The notes below the pieces were generated by a model, which made no database searches, was not told the origin of the DNA, and was given only the letters and a program-made list of their open reading frames with translations. Source: Physcomitrium patens (lineage: Eukaryota; Streptophyta; Bryopsida; Funariales; Funariaceae). Taken from it: a stretch of 64,000 nucleotides of DNA. Numbering within the stretch: the stretch's first letter is position 1; the number at the start of each line of letters is the position of its first letter. Both the position numbers and the translations under genes were made by a program. The DNA is taken from positions 10,119,398-10,183,397 of the forward strand of contig NC_037267.1 in NCBI RefSeq assembly GCF_000002425.4. Reading direction: 5' to 3'. Of this stretch, positions 25,128-39,149 are shown piece after piece.

Positions 25128-28100
25128 TTATTGGATCTTTTTCTTCGCTGCTGAAGCGGACCAATATGTTTGGAGAAAACGAACTAGTGGAACCCTGCAT
25201 GAAGATCATAATCAGTAACATGTACTTGCAAGCCTACAATGAGATAAACTCAGGCAAGCAATAGGACCTTTAAGTTGCGATTCAGGAAAACAAACAACAC
25301 CAGTTTAATGATAGACTCCATCAAATTGAGTATCTATAAAATTCAAAACAATTCAAATAAACCACTGAAATTTGTTCTATAAGTAAACAAAGCCCAAAGT
25401 TGAACATTAAAACAGGAACACATTGTAGCACTTCGAATTTAATCAAGCATGATGAGATCTACGAAGATACAAAATCAAACTTATTCAACAATTAGTACAA
25501 TGGGCTCTTCTAAACATGTGTACTCAAGGTTTGATGCTTACGATATTTTGTTGGCAATGTGGAAGAGAGGAAGACGTGGTAGGCCGCTCTTCTTTCCGCC
25601 CAAGCAATCATTGACTGCTGCCTCCGGATCAGATGCAGTAGCGACCAACACAAACTGCACATAAAATTGGAGATCGTACACTTGTTAACACCCCACATTT
25701 ACCACGGCATACAACCAAAATGGAAATTACCTAAAGCGTGCCCGGTTCCATGCCTCTTCTACCTTTCGTAGCTAACATCGTAACAATAAGCTAATGGCAT
25801 CTACGCAATCAATGAAGCAAAATGCTGGGAGGTCTGATGACAGAATGACCCTTATAAAATTTATTTTTCAGTCTTTTACAAGAGACAAGCTGTTCTGATC
25901 CAAAATTCCAGAAACTTACGATTGGGAAAACCACGGCCATTACTCCACCACCAACAAGGGGAGAAAGGAAGAACGTGGCTAACACACATGGACTCCCTGC
26001 ACACATTCAGACAGCAAAAACCAAACTTGAGCGACAGCATAAACCGTGTTTTAATCTGGTGACATACAGCACTCTTACAGCAATATGTATCCTACAAGTC
26101 CCAGATATAAAGGTACAGAGACTTAGCAAACTTCCAGAATAGTAGCATTTCAATGCTTCTACGAGTAGTGCACTTACCAAAGCCTGCAAAGAAAGCCCAA
26201 TCGCTTTCAAAGAACAGTAGACGCTTTTCAAGACTCCAACGACTAAGACCCCACTTGTAACTGCATAAACATCAATCAAATACGTAGCCACAATCATCAA
26301 AACAAGTCCAGGAGTCTGTTCAACAAATTCAAATTGGAATCATTATTTCAAATTACGAAACCTCAAAATCCAGTAGTAGACTAACGCTCACAAATAGTAT
26401 TCTCTCGTAAGCATTGCGTGCATGAAGGTTAACGCACAGACGGAATGAATTCACAAGCTACACTATTTTCACAGCAAGCGAACTCTTCTCCAAATCAACA
26501 CAAACTGTTAATCTGCCCAACAGACCAAGTCACTTAGCCAGCATTATGATGCAATATTGGCATGAGAAGCAACTTCGGGATATAAGAACATGCTATGAAG
26601 GTCGAAACCCTTACTCAAAGCAGTAGTATGCATATAGCCACGACATAAGTACGAACTTTAACAGCTGACCAACAACAGGAAGGTAGCTCAGTAGAGACAC
26701 CTGCACCATCCACAAATAAGTCCGTGGCACGGTCACTTCTGAATCCAAACCTTCGACTTTCAATTGAAAAACAAAAATAAGCTGTCGTTTCAATTCTATT
26801 CAATCTTAGTCAGAATAAGGTAGTGATTGATGACGTGCAGGAGAACCTCTTACTGTAAAAAAAACCTAGTACAGCATCCTTATGGTTATTTTGGTGATAA
26901 AGACGGATCTGAGCTTGCGCATAGAACAAATGGACACTAGTAGATAGCATATACACCTCACTGATTCAATTTACACACAATGACTGTGAAGATAGAATGC
27001 AACTTCCATACCTGAACAAAAAATACACTTAGCATGATGACCGAATAGATCTGTTCCCCGATCCCCAGCACTAGGCTGCAAAACAACACAATCCCACTAA
27101 AACACTAGTATCCTTCGCACGACTTCAACATATAGTGGACAAAATTGAAAGCCTCGTGTCTCTAAATTTGGCTATTAAGCCATGCACGTGTGAAGAAACA
27201 CCACGAAGAGGAACTAATATCCGAAAGTTCTATTTCAAGCTAAATTGAAGCTTTGGAAATAAATTTATTCTTCTATTACAGAATTTGGGATGAGTTGTCA
27301 TTTGAAATGCTCTTAAACATATAAGATGCACAAGGCTATAGCATAGTGACAAAGTGCACTAAGCATCTAAGACTAAAGATTATGAACACACCTTTCGATC
27401 GCGGAGTTACTTTTACCACGACTGGCTCTAGGGCTTTTCCCGTTGTCTGAAGTCCCTGGTGCAGCACTTGGCCCACTTGCTTGCCTTTTTATAGTATCAA
27501 AACCATGAGAAGCAATTTCGTTGTACCTGCAAAAGACCTGGTATGAATTCCAAGAAGATAACTAATAGACCACATACATTTGTAAAGTTCTAGAGTTCAA
27601 AACGTACATCAAATTACATTAAGAGACGTAGAACACTCGTTACAAACACGACACATTTCAGAAGAACAAACGACAAACAATTGTGGGCTGTATCTCATAT
27701 TAGAAAAAGTAACAGCTCAAAATGGCTCACCACAGACAGTTCAAGACAAAGCTTGCGATGTAGAGAGGATACAGCCAGAACAACTGTTACATTCACAATT
27801 CAAATTAATGTCCAATTCCACATCTGTAACATGCACTAAGCAGCCAATGCAGAACACAAAAAAGATAAAGAGAAATAATAAAATAAGACCATTTTGCAAT
27901 ACTGCCGCAAACGCCTGAGTCTAAAAATGAAACCCTAGTGCACACGTAAATGTCTGTGAAATGAAAGGCTACACTTAAAGTATCAAAAAGGCAATTGAGG
28001 AACATGGTGGACTACGCAATCATTAACCTTGAAAACACAACGAGAAAACTTACGTAGAAGCTACCAATGATAAAATTTGCAAGAAGCCCAGAGAGCAGGC

Positions 28101-30408
28101 TACTCGAGTCCTTGTTGTGCAGCAGAGCGTTTAACAGCCATCGCAACAATGGTGACACCAACTTCCGTAGTATCAAAATGCTGAACGGCCCAGAAAAGAA
28201 AAAAGTCTCTCTAAGTAATGTAATTACCAACCAGATTTCTACATGTATTGCTATGCATGCATTTCAAGCTTAATTCGGAGGCTTCAATTTCATTGATCTA
28301 CTCACGAATAGTTTCAAAAACCTTAGGTAAATTTTAAAAAATATACTCAAGCTACAAATAGAGGCACTAGCTCATTATCAAAGCTTTTTGCAACGAATAA
28401 AATGAAATTAGACCAAAAGACTCATCCACGCAACACGCACACATACATGCATCTAGATAAGTAACTAGAACAATATCCAGAAAAACATTTAAGAAGATTA
28501 TTTACCCACAAGCTATTTAGAATCATCAGTCTCATAAAATACAACCCAAGTGCTCCAGAAAAGAATGATAAAAATAACATTAGGCACTTAACGCCAAACC
28601 GCTATGCACACACTAGATACAAACAAACCTTACGATGCAAGTCCCATTGAAAATGAAGTGCCCAACGCACGCCCAAAAGATCGTACTGTGTAGAATAGAA
28701 TGTAATGCTTGAAAGAACAAAAATTAAAACAGTGACATAGTTTAGTTTCATTGGCTAGCACCTGCCAAGGAAGGCGATCCCATTGAGCACAAAGCACTGT
28801 CCTGTTTTCTTCAACACCCTTTTTGACCTGGGCACATGCAAAAATTACCAATATTTAAAACAGTATTCACAGCACTTTAACCAGGAATCACAAAACATAG
28901 CATTCATAACAATACATCCTTATAGGCAAACTAATGTGCAGCTAACCTCTATCATTATCGATCCTTTCATCTTACACGAGGCGGTTCTAAATGCAACTTA
29001 TGCACACTATTGCGACAGTATGGAATAACAAATGACTTCCTATAAAGACGCATCATCGAACCCTCTGCCTAACGATACTGATGTCAAGCTTTAATAAAGC
29101 GGCCGAATCTTCCTTATCAGGGCTAAGCGAATTGGGATTACGATGATAATTCCTTCACTATTAGGCAACCAAAGAAAGTTCCTAAGAAACCTTAAGTTGA
29201 TAATAAGTCCGCTTCTTGTTTATCAAGGACTATCATGGTGAAAAGTTGAAAAGATAATAGGTCAGCCTATTGTCTATCAAGTCCCAAAATTACCCACAGT
29301 AATTATCCCTGACCATCAAATACGTTACATGGAGCTAATAAATCTCTGACGGTAAAAACATCATGTTTCAAATTTAGAATCCTTCCATAATTAACATGTT
29401 TCAAATTTAGAATCCTTCCATAATTAACATTTACATCTCTCACTAACAGGGTGGATCCCGGTCACATATAATAAAGGAAGCTCCAAGCTTTGTAGCATGA
29501 CATGATTGCTTCTAAAAAGAGATTATGGACTGTCCGTTAAGTCTTCACAAAAGTTCCAAAACAGGGGAATCTGATCAGAAACGAAAGCCTTTGCCGACGA
29601 CCACAAGTGATACTCATCCTTCGCTTACAAACGTATATTAGAAAGCAACCACCCATCCAGAAGTAGACTAATCTTCCTGAATACTTTCACTCCCTTCACT
29701 ATATTCGTGCGAAGAATATGCTCAAGAAGGCAATAAACTCCTAAATTCGAAAACAGAGGAAGCATTGTGAGACATAAATCCTGACAATCCTCCTCACTGC
29801 AACATAACGCAGACCTAATTTAAAGATGCTGTGCTACACAATGCGGACGATAGTAAAGCTCGCCACAAGGTGCTCTGCATCAGAGAACAGAAAACACAAA
29901 CGGAAAAGGAAACAACAAAACTACATTCCAAGCAACTACACATTCTATGGTCGAACTTCAAAATCGGCACATGTTGAACACGCACAACATCTGATTCCCC
30001 CTCCGTTGGAATGCCCTAATTCTTTCCCGTAAGCATGACAAAGCCCTCCCAATAATACCATAGCTAACCTATTTAGAAACAAGGTCCAGACAATCCCATA
30101 AATCCTTGATCACTCGCAACAAATCCCTTCCGGGGTACTCCTCCCAAGACACACCTCCGGCAACACAAGTAGGCCCGGTTCAAGCAACACGCGTCCTGGA
30201 ATCCAGCGAACCAAAGCTTGGCAGCCACGAGGGCATTCTGCTTCCAGTTCCGCTCCACCTCCTCGGAGCTTGACGCATCATATGAAGAAGCATAGGAGGA
30301 GGAACCCTCTTCCCCTGACACCATCTCCTGCTCCTCTGCTCCTTCTTCTCCTCCTCCTCCTCCTCCTCCGCTTAGTTCTCCTCCTTCCTCCCCTCGCGAT
30401 GGTGCCAT
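25128..30408 (-). CDS. EI24: EI24 family ER membrane protein (11 exons)
   Basis: Exons on the minus strand, in order: 30408-30155, 28827-28762, 28180-28054, 27783-27731, 27526-27392, 27075-27012, 26700-26615, 26260-26178, 25996-25920, 25654-25542, 25194-25128. All sites are GT-AG and the frame closes at 374 residues. The N-terminus is acidic and Gly/Ser/Glu-rich (1-60), then comes LWFAGFQDACCLNRA, the family signature. Later landmarks are GQCFVLNG, LFWLYPLYIASFVLNCLWYN, GIGEQIYSV, SWLYAYYCFDYKW, FFESDWAFFAGFGSPC and FFLSPLVGGGVMAVVFPI. Several hydrophobic segments fit a polytopic ER protein. The animal homologue is a p53-induced, autophagy-linked ER protein (EPG-4 in worm); the plant role is not established. 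The first intron is about 1.3 kb, the rest 100-600 bp. Confidence 0.92.
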
Positions 30409-31823
30409 ACAATCCTCAATGCCTCCACATGCTGGTCCCTCGAATTCTTCCTTCCCACTCCACCACTACCTTCCACCTTCCGCCACTACCACTACCCCCA
30501 ATCCCCAAGAAATAGCGAGAGCTTCAAATCCTCTGTCCTCCACTCGACAAGATCACCTGGAATTTGCCACAAAACCACGACACCGCTCCCAAAAAGATCC
30601 GACCCGAAAGCAGGAAAGATTACTTCCCAAGCTAACTAAGCTTTGAATTGCCAGACGGTGCCGGAAGAAATTGTCCGCTACACGGATGAACGAGTTCTCC
30701 GCGCAGACCAGAGCATCTTGTGATGGCGGATCCCCCCACTCCTGTGCCACGTCAATGTCCACCTCGGAAGAATTCTCTTTCGGCTTCTGGTGACGTGGAC
30801 GCTGCCAGCTCTTGCACAGGTCCTGTTAAAGGAAAATCGAAGCTTCCTCACTTGCTTTTACTTTTGCGAAGTTCAGATTTTGAGAGTGCGTGCAAATCTG
30901 CACTTCTGTGAGGTTGCAAATTTAGTCCAGAAAAAAGTACTTGTTTCATGTTTATTTTACGTGTGATGTGCATTTTTGAATTACGTGAGTTGTTAGCATG
31001 TATCTATTATAGTAAAGAAAACTTGTGTTTAGAAACAATTCATATACATGGACTCTATATTTATATTGAAAATAATTTATAAGCAATTAGAAGACTATGA
31101 AAAGAGTTAATCTAAGATTTTGAAAGCTTTTTGCAAGTTAATGAGTTTTTCTGGTTGAGTGTTTTACGAGGATTGTCAATATTTTTTTATTTTACACATG
31201 AAATAATTTGAATGTTTGTTAAAATATATTTAAAATCTTGATTTTTGTTTGATCTTTAATTAAAACATAATTATGTCAAAATTTAACTATTGTTGTAATT
31301 TCTAATTTTCTATGCACAGTTTTTTTATTGTTAAATATTAGTTTAATTCTTAAATACATTATGTTGTAGCTAAATTTTAGTTTAAAAACTTAATTTTTGG
31401 CCAAGAATTTGAGGTATTTTCTTCTAAAATTTGGGAAGAAATCATTTCATTTTATTTGATATAATTTTGTATAGAATTTAAAATAAATGAAGTAATCATC
31501 GTGCAAGAAAGATTTTATTTACTTTTTTGTATATTATGTTTTTGCTATAATTAAAAAATGCACCATCTTTTTCAAGTAATCAATCATCATATTAACATGA
31601 TGGTCTAGTGTGAATTCACGATAAGGTTCTGATTTTATTAGATCTTTGATCATATATCTTTTTTAAATTAAGTGTGTGCTTGTTATAGGTTTAAATCACA
31701 TAAAATTTTAAAGTATCAATTATTTGATTTTCAAAATAATCAAAATAATTTATCTTTGTATATATACATACATATATATATACATATATATACATACATA
31801 TATATATACATATATATACATAC

Positions 31824-31868
<45 letters not shown>

Positions 31869-32236
31869 TTTTTTTAAAAAACATCATTATTTAAACAGTA
31901 ACAAATTCATGTAACTCAACTCACAAATATCCACCAGCACCACTTACAGTCGAATCCACCGAGACCTGCCGCTCATTAGAAACCTCCCCTCCCGCAACTG
32001 ATCCAAATGTACAATCAAAACAGAGGAGACTCAATGGCAATGAGTTTCGTGCAGGAATGAAACCAAAACCTGCACACTGACAAGACAACCAGAACAGAAG
32101 AAAGCTCCGAAGCTAGTGTGAAAGAGTGGGCTAGGAAAGAGTGGGCCATGTATGAATCAAGCACAACCCTACCAATGTTTCCAGGAAGCAGAGAGCGAGA
32201 GAGATCGAGAACCTCAACCAGCTTCGCTCCACCGAC
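30409..32236. other. EI24 promoter side and AT-rich spacer
   Basis: About 500 bp upstream of the EI24 start is genic in composition and should hold its promoter and leader. From about 30910 to 31920 it is AT-rich and ends in a TA/TACA minisatellite. No gene recognised. Confidence 0.45.
31758..31865. repeat. TA/TACA minisatellite, about 26-bp period
   Basis: TATATA blocks broken by TACA in a regular order, with a repeat unit of about 26 bp seen roughly three times before it runs into plain (TA)n. Confidence 0.8.
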
Positions 32237-32357
32237 ATGGCGACGATGGCTGTGGGCAGTGGCCCCTTCGCGATCGATGTGTGCCACTTGGCATCAATCC
32301 ACGTGGCGCACTCAGTCCCTGCTGCCACCTCACCCAATTCCACGCTGGCATTGCCAG
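32237..32357 (+). other. Possible orphan first exon
   Basis: An ATG in fair context opens 40 residues (MATMAVGSGPFAIDVCHLAS and on), followed by a plausible donor, CCAG then GTAAAA. The preceding GAGAGCGAGAGAG text looks like a plant 5' UTR. No downstream exon could be joined, so this may be a non-coding transcript, a relic, or chance. Confidence 0.2.
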
Positions 32358-34099
32358 GTAAAATCATTTTTCTGGATCCTCTATTGTGGAAATATTTTTA
32401 TTGATAAAAAAAAAAAAAAAAAAAAATCGAAAAGAGACAGCGTGCATAACTTTCAATTAACTTTCACGAAATTCACTTAAACCGAGCTTGTAGTTTCCCA
32501 CCTATCGTGGGGTTATTACAAATTGTAATAATGGTCAGTGATTTGATAACAGATCAATGACGGGCTGTGATTTCAAAGAGTGACTGAACTTCGAGAAAGC
32601 AGAACTGAGGAAACTGCCAAAGACCTAAGGAAAATTCTGATGTACCTGGGAGTTCGATAGAGGTACGCTTCAAGTACAGCACAATCAGCAATGTGAAGTA
32701 ATGAAGGGTTCTTAGCTCTTTTTAGTTGTCAGTGTTACAATACCAGATTGCACTATATTCTACTAAATGCTCAACGTGTGCTCTTAGCAGTTTAGAACCT
32801 TCTACTTGTACTTGAAAACCCTAGACATTAGTCCGTTCTTCTTGCAAATATACCAGTTTCTACATGTTAGCAGGTGTTACAATGCGTTTCGAATCAACTG
32901 CTCTGCACTGATGATGTCATCACAGCGGGTGGAATTAATATCTTCAGATCTGCTGGAGAGATTGTGTGGCATACTGTGTTGGTGGATTAGGAGTGAGGGG
33001 GGGAAGTACAACACATCTGAAGTCTAAACGTCCTGGAATTGCATTGGTTTCGTGCAGATGTGACCCGAGCATTTTCAGAATTTCAGGTATATTTTTGTGT
33101 CGTTCACAATAGTACAAATCGTCTGTGATTTTTTTAATTTTTTATTCTGAAGTAATTCAAACTATCAGTTTAGCATTGTTTGGTTGTGTATGTTGGCATT
33201 TTCGTTACCCATTGTGGGGACGCAATATGTCTGGTTTGAAACCAAGTATTTGACCGATGGTATGTCAGGAATAATTTCACTTGATAATGATATTTCGAGA
33301 GGTAGCATTCTGTGAATGATGCTCTTACGCATTCTATGCATTTTTGTGGCGAGGGAGTTTCCAGGCTTGTTGTTCAGGTAAAATTTCGCAGTTTATGTCA
33401 GAGGTCTATTTTAGAAGTTTCGGTTATTAGTGGATACTTCAGACAGTTCCTCAAGTCATAGTTACATAGGGGACTTCGTTACCTGGTCCTCGAATTCTTT
33501 CTTGCTTTTTGACCGATACGTCACACACCACTCACCAGTGTTGCCTGACAGAGCCTGACTGGAATTGAGTGTGAGGTTTTTCAGCTGTCGTGCAATCATG
33601 TGGCGCCTGGTTACATCAACCAATGAGCTGATGCAGCATTGTGTTTCCTCATAAAACCTGGGTACGTAATAAACGCGCAATTGAAACCCGTTGTTTGAAA
33701 AAATCTTTATATAACATCCTACTTTGCAACACGGTGTACATGTTAAATAATTGATGTGTCATTTTAGTGAATTACAACACGGATATTACTTTCTAATCTC
33801 CAGATTCGAAAATTAATGCTCACGATAGGTGAACGAAAGTAGAAGAAATCCTCAATAGGGGTGTACTCTGACATCTCCCAATAGCACGATCTTCGTCACC
33901 TCTAATGGTACGAGTTGGTTCTTGAATCTCGTCACTCTTTCAACTTTATCCAGGATAACTGATGTAACCTCAGGTTGCCGAGGCTAATTATGTGGTACAA
34001 CTTGCCTGTAATGTGGAAGTTGTTTGGTCCTGCTTTGGTGGTGTACAGGATACTCAATTATGAAATGCGTGATCCAAGTTAAAAACCGCCGAACCTACA
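32358..34099. other. Intergenic region, no gene recognised
   Basis: Mixed composition with an A-run at about 32406-32426. The part near 34000 is the 3' flank of the transporter gene on the minus strand. No convincing frame. Confidence 0.45.
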
Positions 34100-36557
34100 T
34101 TAAGCATCACCACGTGCACACCGGCGGTTAAGAGAATTGCAGAAGAGAAGTAGCATAAATTCGGTAGTTTCGGCAAGTACCTTGATGTGCGTTCTCATGC
34201 AGAATTGGAAACCTGAGCGAAGGGAAGCTTGATTACCTAGAGTTGGCATGAGTACGGATAGCAAAAGAATTCCGGTGCATTTGAGCAGAAATCCGGAAAG
34301 AGCCATATCGGTCATACGCAGTTTCCCGGCTGTGTACGCTACAGCATTTGGAGGTGTCGCAATGGGAAGCATGAAGGAGAACGAAGCAGCTAGTGTTGCT
34401 GTGACCATTAGGTAGAGAGGGTGAATGTTGAGGGAAACCGACACTTCCGCCAACAACGGAAGGAATATAGTAGCAGTTGCATTATTTGATGTGAATTCAG
34501 TGACAATGGCGACCAGTGTTGCAATACAGGGAGTAATGAGGAGATACGGGATTGAATGTAAGCAACTAAGGTGCGAGGCAATCCAATCAGACAAGCCGCT
34601 CTCGCGGACGCCATCTGCTAGAGCAAATCCTGCCATGGAGAAAGGTGCACAAGTCAATCTGAGCTTTTTTCCGCAGTTCCGGCCTGTACAACGACAATTC
34701 GTTCGAATGCTTGGGTACACGTCTTGTAAGGAAGGACCTACCTCCACCAAGCACAAGAACAATATCCCAAGGGAGCTTCTTGCAGTCTGCCCAAGTCATC
34801 AGCTTCTGCTTGCTTCGGAATGGCATGATAAATAAGAACATTGCCATCAGAATCTGTAGGTTACAAACATTCCTTATTACTTCAGCCTATTCCGTACAGC
34901 ATTCACAGAACTCGAACAGTCGACTTGTACATCCGTATTCGCGAATTGTAGAGAGCATAAATAGATTGGCGTGTGCGAAAAGCAAAGAAAACTTACACTA
35001 ACAGTGCCATCATCTGCGTAGGCATTGAAATAGCTTCCCCATCCCGGCACAACTCCGTTTGTTGCCCGCGTCATCCACATGAAAGCAAGAACCTGAGATA
35101 TCCGTGTGAATTATCACTACTGCTGCCGATAATTTCATATTTCGCGCATCTCAATCTCTTCTTAACCTTGCATTAAATAATTATGTGTAGAAGTTTTTAT
35201 CATGCTACGCTGCACATTTTTTCTCTTCGTGAAAGTAGGAATTGAAACGTTAGACTTACCATAAAAAGTGACACCACTGTCTTTTCTGCGGAATCCATTG
35301 CTCCTAAACAAACAAGAAGACAAGAGTTAGGCACTTATAACGATTATAGTCGCAGGTTAATGGAGGATGGAATCAGTCACCGATAATTTCCCGATTTGAG
35401 TTTACGAAGAGTTCATGTCATTGCAATTATTTGATGGCACATGAACACTTAAAGCCGGGGCTTAGTATTTAGAATGATTTACACGAAGAGTAATGGACGA
35501 GTTACTCACCTAGAGAAATGTATTCTTTCTGGATGACGGACCTGCTGAGGGATGCGGACACAATGGGCACTACTTTCGAAGGACAGAACATTACGCAAAG
35601 CATGATCCACAGCAAAACGAGAAAGATGAAGCCTAGGGGTAATCCGAATTTCAGCCATTGAGTGTACGTCACCGGTTGCGCATCAGGGAAAAGGCTTCGA
35701 AAAATTCCCGAGAATACGAGGTTTGGTCCTGTCCCTGTTAGAGTCGCCATTCCCCCAACTCCGACTGCGTAGGCCACCGCAAGCACCACTCCTTTAGAAT
35801 ACTCACGTAAGGCCTTGTCCCCCATAGCTTGCGCAGAGGTCTCACAAGATTGCTCCATCCCGTATCCGCTCTCTTCGTCACTTGGTGATTCAGGATCTAA
35901 TCTTGTTCCGTAGTCTTGCACAGGGAATTTGGGTGCGTCAGCGGATGCGCTTGACTGCTCAACCATGAGTGGGTTTTGAACTTTATGAACGATCCCAATG
36001 GCCATGGGAATCATCATCACCGCCGTAGCAGTGTTCGACATGAACATGCTCACGAACGCTGGACCGGCGCAGAACCCCAAGAGGAGGAATCTTGGGTCCA
36101 TCTTCTCTCCCCCGAAGACCAGAAGAGTTTTAAGAGCTAGTCTCTTGTGGCAGTTGTATTTCTGCACTGCTAGTGCAAGGATGAAGGATCCTATGAAGAG
36201 CGAAATAGTGTCGTTCATGTATGCTTTGGCTACTTCGTTCGCTGTCGAAATTTGCAAAAGAGGAAAGAGGAAGAGGGGTAAAAGGGCAGTTATGGCCACG
36301 GGAACAGCTTCGGTCATCCACCATACGCATATCCAAATAAGAATTGCGAACATAGATGCTAGCTTCTGAGATCCTGCCTGGGTGTGTTCTTGATCAGCGA
36401 GGAAAATGAATTTCGTCAGAAGACCTGCGATTGGGCCTGCTGCGATGGAGAAATCCTGGATGTACCAAGCATTCGCTGTCTCGTTATTTGACGGGTTATC
36501 ATTCTCTTCTGCATTCTGATGTCTGCCAGTAGCAGCCAGGAGTGCTACCTTCGACAT
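34100..36557 (-). CDS. TDT: SLC13/DASS dicarboxylate transporter, tonoplast (tDT) type (5 exons)
   Basis: Exons on the minus strand: 36557-35510, 35303-35260, 35092-34997, 34853-34742, 34629-34100. The model is 609 residues with closed frame. The ATG at 36557 is the first in-frame ATG; the open frame extends further 5' only from a TTG. Many membrane segments are visible, including FAILIWICVWWMTEAVPVAI and GFAADG-like FALADGV. Both family Na+/substrate signatures are present: MSNTATA (SNT at 174-176) and TSNNATA (SNN at 481-483). GTGPNLVFSG and IATPPNAVAYTAGK are further landmarks. Such proteins move malate and related dicarboxylates; the plant homologue sits in the vacuole membrane. A hydrophilic, Ser/Glu-rich loop at about 191-256 follows the first signature. 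The last about 45 residues, after LMPTLG, are atypical, so a missed small exon or read-through into 3' sequence is possible. Confidence 0.9.
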
Positions 36558-39149
36558 CTTGCGATGTGATTCTACCTGAACTACCTCAAACCTCCCTGCT
36601 ATTAGTCGCTTCACAATGACAACCTCACAATTCCTTCCGTCGAAGATATCCGTCTGGTGGTTAATGAGACCAATTTCCACCTCGCACTGCAGCCATTTTC
36701 GTGCCAACAGAGATCACTGGTCAGATGGACCGTAAATCCCAACGTTCCTGTTACAAAATTTCGAAAGATTCAACTGTGCGAAAACATCACAGGTCACTTT
36801 TTGTCGAAATTCCAATTTCCAAGACCTCCTCCTCTCTACGTGTTTTCAATCAATCATCCTCAGTGTCCACAACGTCTCTTCAATTCCAGTTCGCCAGATC
36901 ATAAACCTTTGTTGGCATTCATGTCAGCATTACATTGATCGAGTGCTGAATCCAGAGGCTTGGATACATACGATCAGCTACCCGCTCAAAACTCTGTCTA
37001 AGTGTCAAGCTCCGGAGTTCTGGTATACCTTTGACAGCACCAACCAGATTTACCTATCTAGCACAACATCCAGACGACAGCGCAGCTAGCATTCACCTAG
37101 AAATTCCTAAGTGCGCAGCCTTGACAGTCTAACAATACATCAACGCTAAACTTCCAGGACTGCTTCCTTCCGAAATCCCAACTACCTCTTGAAATACTTC
37201 GATTCTGTGAGTCAATGATTGTTAGGAAAGGTTTGCCACGACTGCTGAAAGGCTTCCATTCTGCCGTTCGCTTTCGACATACATATCGTGAAGTCTGTCC
37301 AACCCACGTGGCTGCCGTCTTCAGGAGCAAATGCTTCCGTCCTGAGCTTGTGAATCTCGTTTCTGTCTGTTTGTACAGCTCGTGTATAGCTTCGAATTGT
37401 TTTCTCGAAGTATAAATTTAGAGTAAAATGTACTGTCTACCATGGCTGATATTTTTTTGTGCTCTTTAGACCAATAGCAATGCTGGTTCACGGATGAAGC
37501 TATTGATGCAGCTGTAACCTAATCCTTAGAGGAGACGTGAAGCTATCAACTCAGTGAGGTAAGCTTTCCGGCAGGGTCTCTCTAAAGTGCAACGACTAGA
37601 TACAGATTTCCTTTCTACTAACGAGTGGATAAACATTTTGAGGTGAAGTGTAATATCTAAATTTATCGAGTGCGCACCACTTTCAATTAAACTAGGAGCA
37701 AGTAGTTGCGCACGAAACTTGCATTGAGCACACTCTTCAAAAGTGGTTAATAACGAAGTGCCTGAAGTTTGTGAACTGTTTTAGCATTTTCCAGTGCTCA
37801 CTTATGCAGTGTACAAATTTCATTATTCCTTTCCAACCACTGTTCCATACAGGATCGAGACAGCTTGCTTGGTTGGAGCTCGAATGGATATACCTTATCA
37901 CTTCTCCAGTAGTACTTGCATTGGAACAGTTACTGCTGGTTTGACTTACATCTAGCATAGGTTTCGAAGAAGAAATTACGCGTAATGGTGAGGAGCGATT
38001 GAAATGGCAGGGCCGGTCATAGATTTACACCACATCGCGTGCTGTTTTCATCTTGATCCACAGCAGCCAAAATTCTTAGCTCTGATCCACTTCGGAATTA
38101 AAAGAGGCACTCTTTTAACATCGTTAAAACTGCACCCTGCTAAATAGCTGCTCATAATAAACAGATGACCTTGTCGCACACACGGATCCTTCTTATGTGG
38201 CGGAATGCTTTGTACACGTGTTCGTAACCAATGTCAGAGCAGAATATTGGCTGAGAAGAAATTGAATGGGGATCTAATAGCTGGAATTATCCTGGTGGCA
38301 AGTGGCGTAGGGAGAAAGGTTCCAAAGATATTGCATCATTTAACCTGCACCACACGTTACGCTGGCGGTTCAGCTTGCGGGGAGACCCCTCCGAGGTAGT
38401 CTCCAGCCGCCAATCCCAAACCAAACGGAATTCTCGCAAAACATTGAAAAACTTTGCGTATACTTTATTCTTTTGCGACATATCAGCTTTTCCCCTTTCC
38501 ATTTTGGCTGCGTCATGGAGTTTATAGGATATTTCACTCACCTCACGACAGAACTTATTCATCTGGGTCGTTTTTCTTCACAGAAGCATCAACATATGCT
38601 CCAATGCAGGTCCTTCGATCTATGAATTGGAATCTCGAGCGCACACATCCCGGTCAATGCAATAGATAAGCTGACACCTTCAACCTATCCAAACCAGTAG
38701 TTTTTTACGAGGAATCGTAGCCAGACCTTAGGTACCTTTACAGCTGCGTAGACGGTTCAAGCCTCGAAGATGCTCATGAGGGAGCAATCCCCAAAGGATC
38801 TCCGGCGTCGAAGGGCAACAAGGGATCTGCCGAAACATATCCATGTCGTACATTAAAACCCTAAACCCCCGCTAAAATTAGGCTTGAATTGTCCGCACAC
38901 TGATATTTGATGTGAGCAGCGTAGGGTTATATTTTTGTTTAGAACATATCGGGTTAACCTAATTGCTAACTCCTTTTTTTTATTTTTATTTATTTATTTA
39001 TTTGCATTATGTGTAAACATAGATCTTACAGAATGTTTCGACAGTCTCTAAATTAGGGTAGGAGATACAAATCTTAGGGAGAGAATTATGGAAAGTCAAT
39101 CTTGTACCTAAAGTGTCCAACATAATGAACCTAATTCTTTTTTCTCTTT
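36558..39149. other. Transporter promoter side and intergenic region, no gene recognised
   Basis: Genic composition continues to about 38900, so a leader or non-coding exons of the minus-strand transporter may lie here. Frames on both strands were read without recognising a protein. From 38960 on, A/T-rich tracts lead into the LINE 3' end. Confidence 0.45.

Noticed and set aside
28630..28703. A possible EI24 exon with acceptor TTTCAAG and donor GTAAGG
   Set aside because: The exon at 28054-28180 joins in frame and carries the expected family text; adding this segment gives protein unlike the family. Kept as intron, alternative exon not excluded.
34206..34240. Extra intron in the last transporter exon (GTAATC to CTCAG)
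   Set aside because: It would be 24 nt long, too short for a plant spliceosomal intron.
38955..39137. AACCTAATT repeated at 38955 and 39129 as a target duplication of a small retroposed insert
   Set aside because: Nine A/T-rich bases in an A/T-rich area can recur by chance, and the insert between them has no recognisable element structure.
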